From: Cryptomeria japonica
Taxonomy: Eukaryota > Streptophyta > Pinopsida > Cupressales > Cupressaceae
Direction of reading: 5' to 3'
NCBI RefSeq assembly: GCF_030272615.1
Contig: NC_081415.1
Coordinates: 625,889,740 to 625,953,739 of the forward strand
Length of the DNA: 64,000 nt
Position 1 is the first letter of the stretch; each line of letters opens with the position of its first letter. Positions 37,531 to 48,597 of this stretch are shown one piece after another. The notes under the pieces were generated by a model. That model saw only the letters and a list, made by a program, of their open reading frames with translations. It searched no databases and was not told the origin of the DNA. The translations under genes and the position numbers were made by a program.

Positions 37531-40409
37531 TTGTTGCAATAACAAAAGATCAACTAGCACCTACTATACAACCGGTAGAGAAGGCCCTGGTAGCTAAAAT
37601 TGAAGAAAAGGATGAATGGATAATTGATTCTGGATGTTCACATCATATGACTGGTGAGAAAAGTAAATTCTTAACCTTTTAGGAATACAATGGAGGTCTA
37701 GTAAGATTTGGAGATGATAAAGCTTGTTTGATCAAAGGAAAAGACACTATATCTTTTGATGGTAAGCACAATACTGACAACGTTTGTTATGTTGAAGGTT
37801 TGAAGCATAATCTTTTGAGTGTTGGTCAATTAGTTGAAAAGGGATTTTAGTTACAATTCAAGAATGGTAAATCCAAAATCATGAATAGAACTGGTTTGGA
37901 AATTGCAACCAGTAATCAGACTAGAGGTAATATCTTTCATTTGAATAACAATGAGAAGACATGCTTGATTGCAAATATTGATGAAAGTTGGTTATGGCAT
38001 AAGAGACTTTGTCATGTAAATTTTGATTGCATTGTAAAGATTAGTAAAACTAAGGCAGTAAGGGATTTACCTAAGATTGTAAAACCTCACAATCTGGTAT
38101 GTAAGGAATGCCAATTTGGAAAGCAAGTTAGAAAAACTTTTAAGAGTATTCCAAAGAAATCCAATAATGTTCTTGATTTAATTTATACTGATTTATGTGG
38201 TCTGGCAAGAACTAGAAGTCTACAAAGAGATAGATATTTTATGCTAATCATTGATGATTATTCTAGAATGTGTTGGGTTAATTTTCTTGGGGAGAAATCA
38301 GAAGCTTTTGGGAAATTCAAATTATTCAAGGCAATGGTAGAGAATGAAACCGGTAAGAAAATCAAATGTTTAAGATCAGATCAAGGAGGTGAATTCACAT
38401 CTAAGGAATTTAATACATTCTATGAAGTGAATGGAATCATAAGACAACTATCAATACCTCGGACACCCTAATAGAATGGAGTTGTGGAAAGGAAGAACAA
38501 AACTATTCTGGATGCATCTAGAAGCATGATATCAGAAGAAAACCTACCTCATATGTATTGGAGAGAAGCAGTGAATAAAACGGTTTACACATTCAACAAA
38601 TTTCACATCAAAGGTGAAACTGGTAAGACCCTCATGAACTATGGTTTGGTAATACGCCTATTCTTGAATATTTCAGAATATTTGGAAACAATGTTATATT
38701 AGGAGAGATGATTATATTGGTAAATTTGATCATAAAAGTGATGAAGGAATATTTCTTGGTTATTCATCTAAGAGCAAGGCATATAGATGTTTTAATAAAA
38801 GATTGCAGAAAATCATTGAGAGTGCAAATGTGAAGATTGATGAACACTTTAGAAGAGATTTAAGGTCCATGGACTCTGAACCGGTAGTTGAGATAATCAT
38901 AAATGAACCTACTCTGAGTGCACCAGTATAGAATGTAGATCCATTCAAACCGGCATCATCAGAGAATTCCACAGTGACTGAAGAACAACAGAAAGTGAAC
39001 ACACCTAGGTATGTAAGATTGAATCACTCTAAAAGTCGGATAATTGGAAATAAGTATCAAGGTGTAATGACAAGAGGAAGACTGGAAAATGAAGAGGTAT
39101 GCTTAATTTCTCAAATTGAACCAGCAACTATTTTTGAGGCATGTGAAGATAAACATTGGATTAAGGCTATGGAAGATGAATTGGAACAAATTGAAAAGAA
39201 TAACACATGGACATTGGTTCCTCGGCCTAAAAACAAAAATGTAATTGGAACTAAATGGGTATTTAGAAATAAACTTAATGAAGATGGTAAGGTAATCAGA
39301 AATAAAGTAAGATTAGTGTGTAAGGGATATTCACAAAAGGAGGGAATTGATTAGAATGAAACCTTTGCACCAGTAGCTAGAATTGAGGCAGTCGGACTAT
39401 TTCTTGCATTTGGGGCACACAAGAACTATAAAGTATATCAAATAGATGTTAAATGTGCATTTCTGAATGGTGATCTTGAAGAGGAATTTTACATGTATTT
39501 TCTTTGACAAATGAAAAAGATATGGTTTGTAGGTTAAGGAAAGCTTTATATGGATTAAAGCAAGCTCCTAGAGCTTGGTATGCTAGACTGAACAAATATC
39601 TTTTGAAGCTTGGTTACACTAAAGGTAATGCTAACAACAACTTATATTTCAAAGTGACTAATGATGACATCTTGGTTATTGAAGTTTTTGTTGATGATAT
39701 CATTTTTGGAGGAGAAGATGGATTGTGTAAAGACTTTTCTAATAAGCTGCGGGAAGAATTTGAAATGTCTATGATTGGGGAGATAAAATTATTTTTAGGA
39801 TTGCAGATTTCATAGATTGATAAAGGTATATTCATATGTCAATCAAAGTACTTGAAGGAACTACTAAAGAAATTTGGTATGGAAAACTCTAAACCAGTAA
39901 GTACTCCTATGACTACAATTGATAAACTATCACTGAAGGATGATTCAACCCCTATTAATCCGATAAGATATAAATCTATGATTAGAGGTTTACTGTATTT
40001 GACACAAACAAGACCTGATATTATGAATGCAGTATGTATTGTTTCAAGATTTTAGAGTAATCCTAAGGAAAATCATGAATCAGCAGTAAAAAGGATTTTC
40101 CCGTATCTACAAGGCACAACAAATCTTGGTTTATGGTATCCTAAAGATGAAATTTTTTATTTATGTGCATACACTGATGCAAATTAGGCAGGAGATGTAG
40201 ATGATAGAAAGAGCACCACCAGTGGAGCATTCTTTCTTGGTAGCAGATTGATTTCATGGTTGAGCAAAAAACAGAGTTGTACATCATTATCAAAAACAGA
40301 ATCAGAATATGTTGCAGCAGCAACTAATTGTACTTAGGTATTATGGATTAAGCAAATGTTGAAGGACATAAAGGTAAAATGCAAAGAGCCTATAATCATT
40401 TATTATGAT
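37491..40409 (+). pseudogene. pol: copia pol, first part: protease, integrase, RT, RNase H start
   Basis: Protease WIIDSGCSHHMTG (about 37617), pre-integrase WLWHKRLCHVNF, integrase (37881-38702, IDDYSR, SDQGGEF), RT (38974-39815, FVDDIIFGG) and RNase H up to 40409. Stops occur at 37680, 38469 and 39354 and others in RNase H; frameshifts near 38620 and 39490 (small deletion in FLNGDLEEE region). Cut by the insertion at 40410. Confidence 0.92.
40377..40409 (+). repeat. 33-bp duplication, left copy
   Basis: Begins AAATGCAAAGAGCCTATAAT. The same 33 bp, one base different, lies at 46316-46348 on the other side of the insertion. Confidence 0.95.
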
Positions 40410-41690
40410 TGTAGACACCTAAAAATGGTCAACGCTTGCGGAGTCATACTTTAACATTTGCGCATTGCCTCATTTTAGGTTTTTGCATCGCATTAACATT
40501 TCTCCTATGTCACGCATTTGGTTTTTATCATTTGCGATCATTGAGTCCTTCTTCTGCATTCTTCATTTGTCTCACTCTAAAATTTGTTCTTGTCGACAAC
40601 AATCTTCAATCATGATTTTGGTCGATCTTGTCAATCTCTTATCAACTTGTCAATATTGTCATTTTGCGATCATTTCGCTATCAATTGTTGTCTATCTCAA
40701 TTATGTCAATTTGGATCAATTTGTCATTATTCCTCATCAATTGGCGCATCTATCAATCAAATCATTTATCACATTGGTCATTTATCAATCCAAAATTAAA
40801 TCAAATCGAGTCAATTATCTTTCAAGACCTAATTCGCCTTCTAGGGTTTCATGATTTAGTCATTTAACCTTGCTTATCATTTTCTTCCTTTAGGATTACT
40901 AAATTATTTATTAATCCTAGGTCTTCTCATTACAATTAAATCTTTATTTAATTGGCTAATTATTCTTCCTCTTGTAAATTAATTAATAAATGACAAATTA
41001 TTAATTAATTTACCTAATTTCTAATTTCCATCAATTTCCTATTTTTCCATCAATTTCTAATTCCTAATTGTCATCAATTTCAATTTTCTAATTTTCTTAA
41101 TTTCTAATTTCTTTTTCCTCCTATTTCTCTCCTAATTCTATGGGAATGACATTTCAATTTGTCATAAATTGTCATAATTGATAATCAATCAATTTTGACA
41201 TAGAATGTGTCATAATTTGTCATCAATTATCAATCAATCAAATTGTGCATGGAAAGTGCATAATTTGTCATATTGATTTGCAATTTCCATTTGAATTGCA
41301 TCATGCTAATCTTGTCATTTATCCAATTCTTCTATAAATTGGATGATTTTCAATCAAAGTTAATCCCGAATCCCTAATCAAACTATCGAACTTATGCTTC
41401 TAGTACTCTTGATCAACAAACCAATATCAATCTTGCTTTCAATTGTATGTTGTGCACTTGTAGGTGAGATCCACAAATCCATTTGAAGAGGAAAGAAGAA
41501 CAATGGAGCCGCATGGAAGAAGCATCCAAATCGTCATCTGGTTTGCATGAATATTTGCTTTTGAATGCTTTGTTTTTATGTCTCTATTGAGTGTGCTTAG
41601 GATTAGATCATTGCAATGTGAGATTGAGCTAATAATGAATAATATGTCCTTTTATATATTGCTTTGATGATTCCTAATTCCGATGCTACA
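40410..41690 (+). repeat. 5' LTR of the truncated gypsy-like element
   Basis: 1281 bp, TGTAGACACCTAAAAATGG to GATGCTACA, followed after five bases by the primer site. AT-rich middle with TTAATTAAT and CAATTTCTAATT runs. Its first 20 bases nearly match the solo LTR start at 23738. Confidence 0.8.
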
Positions 41691-41695
41691 TTAAT

Positions 41696-41713
41696 TGGTG
41701 AACCCGACGTGAA
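41696..41713 (+). other. Primer binding site, same as in the Tat-type element
   Basis: TGGTGAACCCGACGTGAA; the complement of 61131-61148 is the same. I do not assign the tRNA. Confidence 0.75.
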
Positions 41714-43766
41714 TACTAACCTTCTAACCCTTTTACTATGTTTTGGAGTGCTTCTAAGTTGATTTGCAGGTCAAAAACCCAAAAACAGGGCCGTGCAGTG
41801 CATTCTGGACACTTCTGCGCTTGTGTGAAGCATTCTGCGCCTGTGTTGAGCATCTTGCGCCTGTGTATGAAACATTTTGTGCTTGTGTTAGACATCTTGC
41901 ACCTGTGTCATAAGTTCTGCGCTTGTGTAAAGTCCAGAACAGAGGTGAAAAATGCAGTGTTTACTTGAAATTTTTTATGTTTTTGCATTCTGTTTTCTGT
42001 GTTTTGGATTTTGGTACTAATTATTTGTGTAGAATCTTGGCATACACATGGAAAAGACTAAAAATCAAACTACTAACATGTTTTGTGTAGATTCGATGGT
42101 CAAAGACAACAAATCAAACCTCTAACTTGGGTTTTGCAAGTTGCCTTGGAGAAACAACCAAACTTTTGTGTTTGTGTTTTCTAATTAGGCACTTAGTGAT
42201 TTATATATAGGTGGGAATGAACACTTGTTTTCTTTGATTGTTAAGTATGACATTGGAGTAGGAGAGTATGCTCTCATCCTTCTTAGGGTGATCAAAAATC
42301 CAGATCTTCGATACCATGCTTGTGTTGTTGATTGAGTGTCTCCATTAGAGGGCCTGCCTTCCCGGCCACTTTGCTTTTGCAAGAAAGTGATAATCATGAG
42401 AAGGGGACGACCCAAAGTGAGTGCGGCTAGAATTCCTTGGCATTCTAACTCACTATAAAAAAATACCCGATGAGCGAAAGCTTTGAAGGAAGTATTACGT
42501 GGGAATTGCAGTTACTTGGGAAGTGATGACCCTTGAACTCTTTCTCATATCAACATCTAAGTAGGGCCTCTTGGTCTAAATCATGCTTGCATGACTACAT
42601 TTTTTTGGTATCTTGATGGGCTTAATGTCTCAATCAAGCTTGCGTGACATCAAGGAGTAATGCTTAACAGAAATCCTTACTAAACACCTTGTTTTTAGAG
42701 GCCAAAAACCCTTCTAGTTGCTTGAGAAGGACAAATTCGGATACTTGGAAGAGATACTAAGTTCGCCATGGGGAGATTTCCATGGGGACTGATGCTTGGC
42801 TGCCTTGAGAAGTGAGTTTCATGGAGGGGAGCCCATGGGGTCAAGCATCTATGTATTCTCCTTGAATCCCATAATGAGTCTACCTCTCAAGTACCTAATG
42901 TCTTTGCCTACCATAAGAAATGTGGAAATGAGCATGATTGTCTTGAGTCTAAGTTGCAATATCTTGTATTCTTTGTTTGTCAAAAGTTGAATTGTGTATC
43001 ATTCCAAAAACAAGACAAATTGATCCAACATAAGATTAAACACAAGAGACATTCATCCAACAAAGGTTCAACAAAGTTTAAAACTCATCTTCAAACATGG
43101 TTGTCAAACATTGTTCAAAATTTTGTCTCAACATGCATGTCACTTACATTTAAGTTCATCCTAAGTTGCATTTTGCAAATTTCATTGTCAAGTACCAAGG
43201 TTAAGTTTCACCTAAGTCATACTCCTTTGCATATCAATAAGGGTCATCCATTTGCATATGTACTCTTGCATTAAAGTCATACCATTGTCATACATTGCAT
43301 ACCCTAGGTTTCTTCATTAAGCTTAGGTCATTATCATATCATATTAGTATCACTTGCATATTAATTGTCCCTTAGCATATAGTGTCAAAACTAGGCTTTG
43401 TCATACTTGAGTAATCCAAATTTTTGATAAAACCCTAAGTCATTGTTAAGAAGTCTAGACCTTGTCAAGCCTTTTGTCTTTTTGTCATCAATATCATTTG
43501 GTCAAACCTAGCTTAGTATCCAAGCATATAGGGGAGAATTTGTCATTTTGTCCTTTTGTCACTTGGTCCTTTTGTCCTTTGAGGTCTAGACATCATTTCA
43601 ATTTCCTAAGGGTCTCTTTCTTAGATTTGCATTCCAAAAAGTTTGTCAAGATCTTGAAAAACAACCAAAAAACATAGGTTGCATTTTTGCCATAGATTGC
43701 ATTCTCATTCATTTAGTTCGCATTTAGTTGCATATCATACATTATCCTTGAAAAATTCCAAAAATA
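41714..43766 (+). other. Long leader without genes, with a minisatellite
   Basis: No sustained ORF. At about 41805-41930 a 25-30 bp unit with TTCTGCGCCTGTGTTGAGCA repeats five times with changes. Around 43540-43585 the phrase CTTTTGTC repeats. Confidence 0.55.
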
Positions 43767-44558
43767 TTGCATTTGCATAGTGACATGTCTATTGAAACAA
43801 GGTTCCAAGCACCAATGATGCAACAAAGTTTGACATATCAACCAACAATGCAATCACAATTATATCGAACCCAACAACAAAGCAACATTGATCAAACTTT
43901 TTATGATGAAACAAGTCTCCAAATACAAAAACTAGAGGAGAAACTAGCTCAAGAACAAGAGATTTTGGAACAAAGAGTGAAAAACATTGCGAAGAATAGA
44001 TCACAAATGTCCAAAGTGTTTCAAAAATTTCCAGGTCGAAATCCAAAGATTGAGCCAATTGATGTAAGATCTCTTCTTGAACGATCAGACATATTAGCTC
44101 TTCTCTCCCAAATAGAGATGATGAAACAATTTCAAGAAAAGAGACAACATCAATTTCAACATTATGTGCCTTCACAACAAGAACAAGAAGGTGTTTACTA
44201 TCAATCAGATTTTCAACCATCACAACCAATGGTTCAACCAATTGTTCAACATATACAACCACTACAACCAATGGTCCAATTTCAACAATATGTCCAACCA
44301 GCCATACAATGTCAACAAATGGTTCAACCAATGGTGGAATATCAACGTCAACAACAACAACCAAACATTCAAAAACAAAGGTTGCAACACACACCAACCC
44401 AAGTTTCAAACATGTCAAAACAATTAAACCAAGTCCAATATCAAAACATGACATTAGATCAAAACCAACTCCTTTCCAAACAAATTCAAATTCCAAATAC
44501 AACTATGTCAAAACCTCGAAAGAAAGGTGGCTTTATTGCAATGATCTTAAGGAAATGA
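43767..44558 (+). CDS. Gln-rich gag-like protein
   Basis: 263-residue ORF at the gag position. Residues about 45-80 form a short coiled coil (IQKLEEKLAQEQEILEQRVK). Residues about 125-235 are Gln/Pro/Val-rich with repeats of the type QPMVQ. No zinc knuckle. The likely start is the ATG at 43785 or 43767. It may be the N-terminal part of a gag-like polyprotein continued by the next ORFs in another frame. No family recognised. Confidence 0.45.
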   Translation: MHLHSDMSIETRFQAPMMQQSLTYQPTMQSQLYRTQQQSNIDQTFYDETSLQIQKLEEKLAQEQEILEQRVKNIAKNRSQMSKVFQKFPGRNPKIEPIDVRSLLERSDILALLSQIEMMKQFQEKRQHQFQHYVPSQQEQEGVYYQSDFQPSQPMVQPIVQHIQPLQPMVQFQQYVQPAIQCQQMVQPMVEYQRQQQQPNIQKQRLQHTPTQVSNMSKQLNQVQYQNMTLDQNQLLSKQIQIPNTTMSKPRKKGGFIAMILRK

Positions 44559-44597
44559 CCAAGTGAGTTCTTTGAGGAAGATCAAAATAATACTCTT

Positions 44598-46317
44598 ATG
44601 TCTAGCAATGCCTCATCCCCTTGCAAACAAATTGACTCTCCAGTGGCATCTATCCCTACACCTTTAGAAGTTTCACAAGAACCTTCCATATTGTTCACAT
44701 CAAACAATACACCCAAGGATGCAATTATCCAAGAGCTATCCATAATTGATTGCCATGATAATCCAATTCATGATGCCCATCCTTGTCATGTTTCAGAAAT
44801 AAAAGACCCAACGCCACCATGCACCTTATTGCCATTACCTATTTTAGAGGACCCCATTCAAAGTCACTCTTCCTCATGTTCAAGCATTGATTCCTTGCCA
44901 AAATCTATCACAAATGTTCAAAGTGCATCCCCTTCATGCCAAATCATTGATCCCTTGTCAGAATCCCCCATGCATATCCAAAGTCCAATCTCATGTCAAG
45001 AGGATAATTTTTGACCAAGATCCCCAAACCTTATCATCCCATCCAATTGTTGACCAGGACTCCATGTTCCCAGACACTCATGATGATTCCCCTATTCTTG
45101 TCCATCCTATCCAAAGTCCTATTGACACTCCATTCCTTGAGCAAGATCAAGATATCCTAGTCCATCCAATCCCAAATGATCCCCTTCCATTTCATGAAAA
45201 AAATGTCCTTTCAAATCCCATTGACATTCCAAATATCCCTTCCATCCTTTCCAATGATCCCATTAAAAGTCAAGAGCAAAGCAATTTTAAAGAGGAATCC
45301 AATGATCTTCGTCCTTGTCAAGGTCAAAGTATCCTTCCAAATTCATTTCCAACACAAGACCCTATCATTCCTTTAGATCCTCCACAAGATCCACTTGTTC
45401 CTCCATCTCCTCATCCTAATCCAACATATACACTCCAAGATCACATTTCTTGTGATGATCCCATTATGTCTCCCATTCCATCTCTTGAAGAGCCTATCAT
45501 TGAACCATGTCCACTACACAATCCTAGTCCCCCTCATGATCCTAATCCCCCTCATGATTCTAACATGTCAGTGCAAGATGTTCATGAACCCTCGACATGC
45601 ACAATGGGTTCTTCCACTTTGGTGCAATCCGATCCACTTCAAGATCTCATTATTTCTCTCATATCATATCCACCTCATAATGGACTCGCGTCTTCGTCCC
45701 AAAGAAAAGAGTCTCCTACAAGTCAAGATATTCATAAAGGCAAAGGAGTAGACCTCCATGAGCAAGAACCCCTTCATATCAAAGAATATACTAATGGTCA
45801 TGGCTATAGAGCTCACACTCAAGGCGTCGGTATCCCTCCATCAAAATCAAAACATATCCCTTCCCCATCATGCCTTCCATCCATCTTAGGTCCTTATATC
45901 CCTTCATCCTCTATGCAAGGTCAACAAAGGCACACATCCTTGAGTAAATTCCATCCATCCAAAAGAAGTCCATATCACTCCCATCCACACCGACATTCAT
46001 TCCCTCTTCCAAGCAATTTGGATGCCAAGTATAAGCATCATAAGTCTAGCAATCCACATGTATTCAAGGATCAACATGTCCAATATAATCGACATGTCAA
46101 AACAAAGAACAATATGATCTATAAAGAAAAAGAAATATCCAAAAGGTCACAAAGGCGCACTAAGCAAAATAAAGCAAAGTCAAAATCTATATGGGTTCCT
46201 AAATCCCTTGTGCAAGCAATGCACTCCAAGGAACCACAAAAGCATGAAAAATCAAAAACCATGTGGATCCCTAAGCGGCTCCTTGAAGCACAAAAGCCTA
46301 AAGAAACATCCAAATAA
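44598..46317 (+). pseudogene. Pro/Ser/His-rich gag-like protein with WxPK repeats
   Basis: ORFs 44598-45014 and 44887-46317 overlap in different frames and together read as one low-complexity protein rich in Pro, Ser, Asp and His (many S-H-P, D-P-I phrases), implying one frameshift near 44990. Near 45790-45850 it reads NGHGYRAHTQGVGIPP, a shortened match to the G-patch-like motif of the Tat-type element. The C-terminus has two copies of K-S-x-W-x-P-K (SIWVPKSLVQA and TMWIPKRLLEA). The stop codon coincides with the insertion end, so the true C-terminus may be lost. Confidence 0.45.
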
Positions 46318-46348
46318 ATGCAAAGAGCCTATAATCATTTATTGTGAT
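46316..46348 (+). repeat. 33-bp duplication, right copy
   Basis: Matches 40377-40409 with one A/G difference; belongs to the copia RNase H coding sequence (CKEPIIIYCD). Confidence 0.95.
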
Positions 46349-46540
46349 AATTTAGTAGCAATTGATATATCAAAGAATCTGGCATTTCACTCTAAAACTA
46401 AACATGTTTCTATCAAATACAATTTTCTGAAAGAGAATGTTGAAGCAAATGAAGTGAAATTGGTTTATGTAAATACTAAAGAGAAGATTGCATATATCTT
46501 TACAAAGCCTTTGAATATCTCAGAGAGCAACTTGGGGTAA
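46316..46540 (+). pseudogene. pol: copia RNase H, end part
   Basis: Continues RNase H after the insertion: DNLVAIDISKNLAFHSKTKH and then IAYIFTKPL. Small frameshift or deletion before the end (KPLNISESNLG). Confidence 0.9.
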
Positions 46541-46716
46541 TACCCTCACCGGTAGAGACTTGGACTGTTGGAGATTGGCATCAGACCGACAGAAATTAAC
46601 AAGGAAACCTTTTTTTGTCTTTGATGGAGGAGAGCTACTTCTCAAGGGGAGTAGTTGGTATTTGTAATTAGTTCTATGAACTGTTTGTATCCAGTATTTG
46701 TATTGCTTTGGCATTT

Positions 46717-46735
46717 GATGTCAAAGGGGGAGAGA
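46717..46735 (+). other. Second polypurine-like tract upstream of the 3' PPT
   Basis: GATGTCAAAGGGGGAGAGA, about 190 bp before the true tract at 46907-46919 (CAAAGGGGGAGAT). Confidence 0.55.
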
Positions 46736-46906
46736 TATCTATGGAAAAACACATTATCTTTTGGGGAGAGATTACTCATTGGGGGAGAGACATTCTATAT
46801 TTTGATTTTTGGTAATTGATCTCTTCGAGAGATTGTTGGTTTTTGGTTTTTGGCATTCTGACTTTGGCACTTAGATAGTTTTTCCATCTTGTGTTGCCAT
46901 CAATGC

Positions 46907-46919
46907 CAAAGGGGGAGAT
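46907..46919 (+). other. Polypurine tract
   Basis: CAAAGGGGGAGAT directly before the LTR start TGTTGGTATT at 46920. Confidence 0.85.
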
Positions 46920-48001
46920 TGTTGGTATTATGGATGTGTTGAATTGGTTTTGTCATTGATGTCAACACTTATCAACACTTATCTTTCTGGATATCTTTGG
47001 TTATGTTCACCGGCATGTTCAGTGACTTATGCATAGTCACCGGTATTTGGTTCACCAGTAGGTTATATTGTTCACCGGCACTAAGGATGACTTGTTATCA
47101 TCTGGAGATTACTTGGTTATGTCGAAGACATGGTTTGGACACTTGTTTTGGAGATTTGGTTATTCATCTAATCGAATTTACATATTTGTTGTTACCGGCA
47201 AATTGGTCTAGGTTATGGACCGGCAAGCGTTATCTATTCCAGATTAGCACGGGACGTTATGGAGATGATTTATTGATTGGTTATTATTGTAAATGCATTT
47301 AGCCAAAATGATGCATCACATATTGATTCATTTATAATTGATTTAATTGTAACATTCTTAGTAAGCCAGCCTACACATTTGGTCTTAGGTTTTGGTATAT
47401 ATGTAAGATCTCAATTGTGAGATTGATAGAAAAAATAGGAAGGACATAAGGTATTTTAAGGATGGGATATTTAGTATATGTGAGTATAAGCAGAGCTACT
47501 CACTCAAACATCATTTGAAGATTCAAGGAAGGTTTGAAGAAGACAATCAGAGCTTAACCAGTACTGAATCCAGCATTATAGATGCTACTTTGAGCAATAC
47601 ATTATCATTGGATTTAATCATCCAATCGTAGTTAGTGTGACTCTCATTTTGTGATTGAGCAATGAGCTCTAGGTAGTTGGCCTTTCTGCATGTGTAGACC
47701 CCATTTGTACACACAAAGTATCTACAGTAGTATCATCTGATTGTGGGTAAGCTTTCCCACCATGGTTTTTCTCCTTACAAGGTTTCCACGTACAAATATC
47801 TATGTTATGTGTTGTGGATGCTATTTCTCTTTTTGTTTCATGCATTAAGCTTCATCGGTATTGTTATTAACTATTAAACTGTCAACCGACATTAAGTGTG
47901 GTTTACCGATATTATGTATCAAGTTTGATTAAGTTATATTTGGGTTGAAATTAATTGACAACTGATTCACCCCCCTCTCTCAATTGCCTCCGGTTCCTAA
48001 T
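46920..48001 (+). repeat. 3' LTR of copia element 35725-48001
   Basis: About 1082 bp, TGTTGGTATTATGG to GGTTCCTAATA (terminal CA changed to TA). From 47277 on it matches the truncated 5' LTR. Confidence 0.9.
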
Positions 48002-48524
48002 AGAGGTTACTCCTTACTAGGTATTGCTTCTAACAAGGCATTTGTAGTCAATCCCTTAATCGGGTGATTCCTAACAGGATCAGTTCTTAACAGGACTTTT
48101 GTAAAGCTTTAACAAGCTAGGCTCCTAACAGGGTGAACTTTAGAAGAGTTCAGAGATTATCTTGTGAATCTCATCTCACCATGGTTTTTACCTATTTTGG
48201 TTTCCAAATCAGAAATATTTGTGTCGAGTGGTGAATGTTTTTATGGTTATATTTTCATCATTGATTTACCTAACTAATTAACTATTTCTGATAAGTCATG
48301 TTAACTAGAAGAATTATGAAGAAGTTGTTTACTGTTAAATTGTGGTAACAGACAACTGGTTTATCTTATGAGTTTTTATCTTGACGAAGTTTATTTCATT
48401 GTTAGTTCTAAGTTTACTTTGAGAGATTGATTGGTGAAGTTTGTATCAGTTTTTCTATCTACTGATTCACCCCCCCCCCCCTCTTAGCAATTGACCAGAT
48501 ACTTATTCTTTCATCATACCATCA
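48002..48524 (+). repeat. 5' LTR, partial
   Basis: Ends ACCATCA two bases before the primer site. Has phrases with CTAACAGG, CACCATGGTTTTTACC (about 48178) and a C-run at 48471-48482. Its upstream part is missing where the neighbouring copia LTR ends. Confidence 0.75.
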
Positions 48525-48526
48525 AT

Positions 48527-48538
48527 TGGTATCAGATA
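48527..48538 (+). other. Primer binding site, mutated
   Basis: TGGTATCAGATA against the usual TGGTATCAGAGC. Confidence 0.75.
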
Positions 48539-48597
48539 ATTATAGGTCCTCTAAGGTCTAATCCTAACAGCTTGAGGTAAAGATCTGCTAGATCGTG

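Larger units (their letters stand above)
40410..46315 (+). mobile_element. 3'-truncated gypsy-like element inside copia RNase H
   Basis: Starts exactly with an LTR start (TGTAGACACC) and runs through LTR, primer site, 2-kb leader and gag-like ORFs, ending at 46315 inside the last ORF's stop codon with no 3' LTR. It is flanked by a 33-bp duplication of the target, not the usual 5 bp. It has the same primer site as the Tat-type element at 50036-62813. No enzyme domains are left, so it is either a truncated element or the 5' half of a non-autonomous one. Confidence 0.8.
35725..48001 (+). mobile_element. Ty1/copia element, 5' truncated, split by an insertion
   Basis: Plus-strand element. The 5' LTR lacks about its first 360 bp (starts 35725, matching 47277 of the 3' LTR). 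Then Met-tRNA primer site, gag-pol, polypurine tract and a full 3' LTR (46920-48001). A 5.9-kb gypsy-like piece (40410-46315) interrupts RNase H. Close relative of the element at 4931-11597 in protein sequence. Confidence 0.92.

Noticed and set aside
43789-44502. 237-residue minus-strand ORF opposite the Gln-rich ORF
   Set aside because: Val/Leu-rich antisense shadow of CAA-rich coding sequence.
46208-46540. 110-residue ORF joining two proteins
   Set aside because: Chance fusion across the insertion junction: first 37 residues from a shadow frame of the gypsy-like ORF, rest from copia RNase H.
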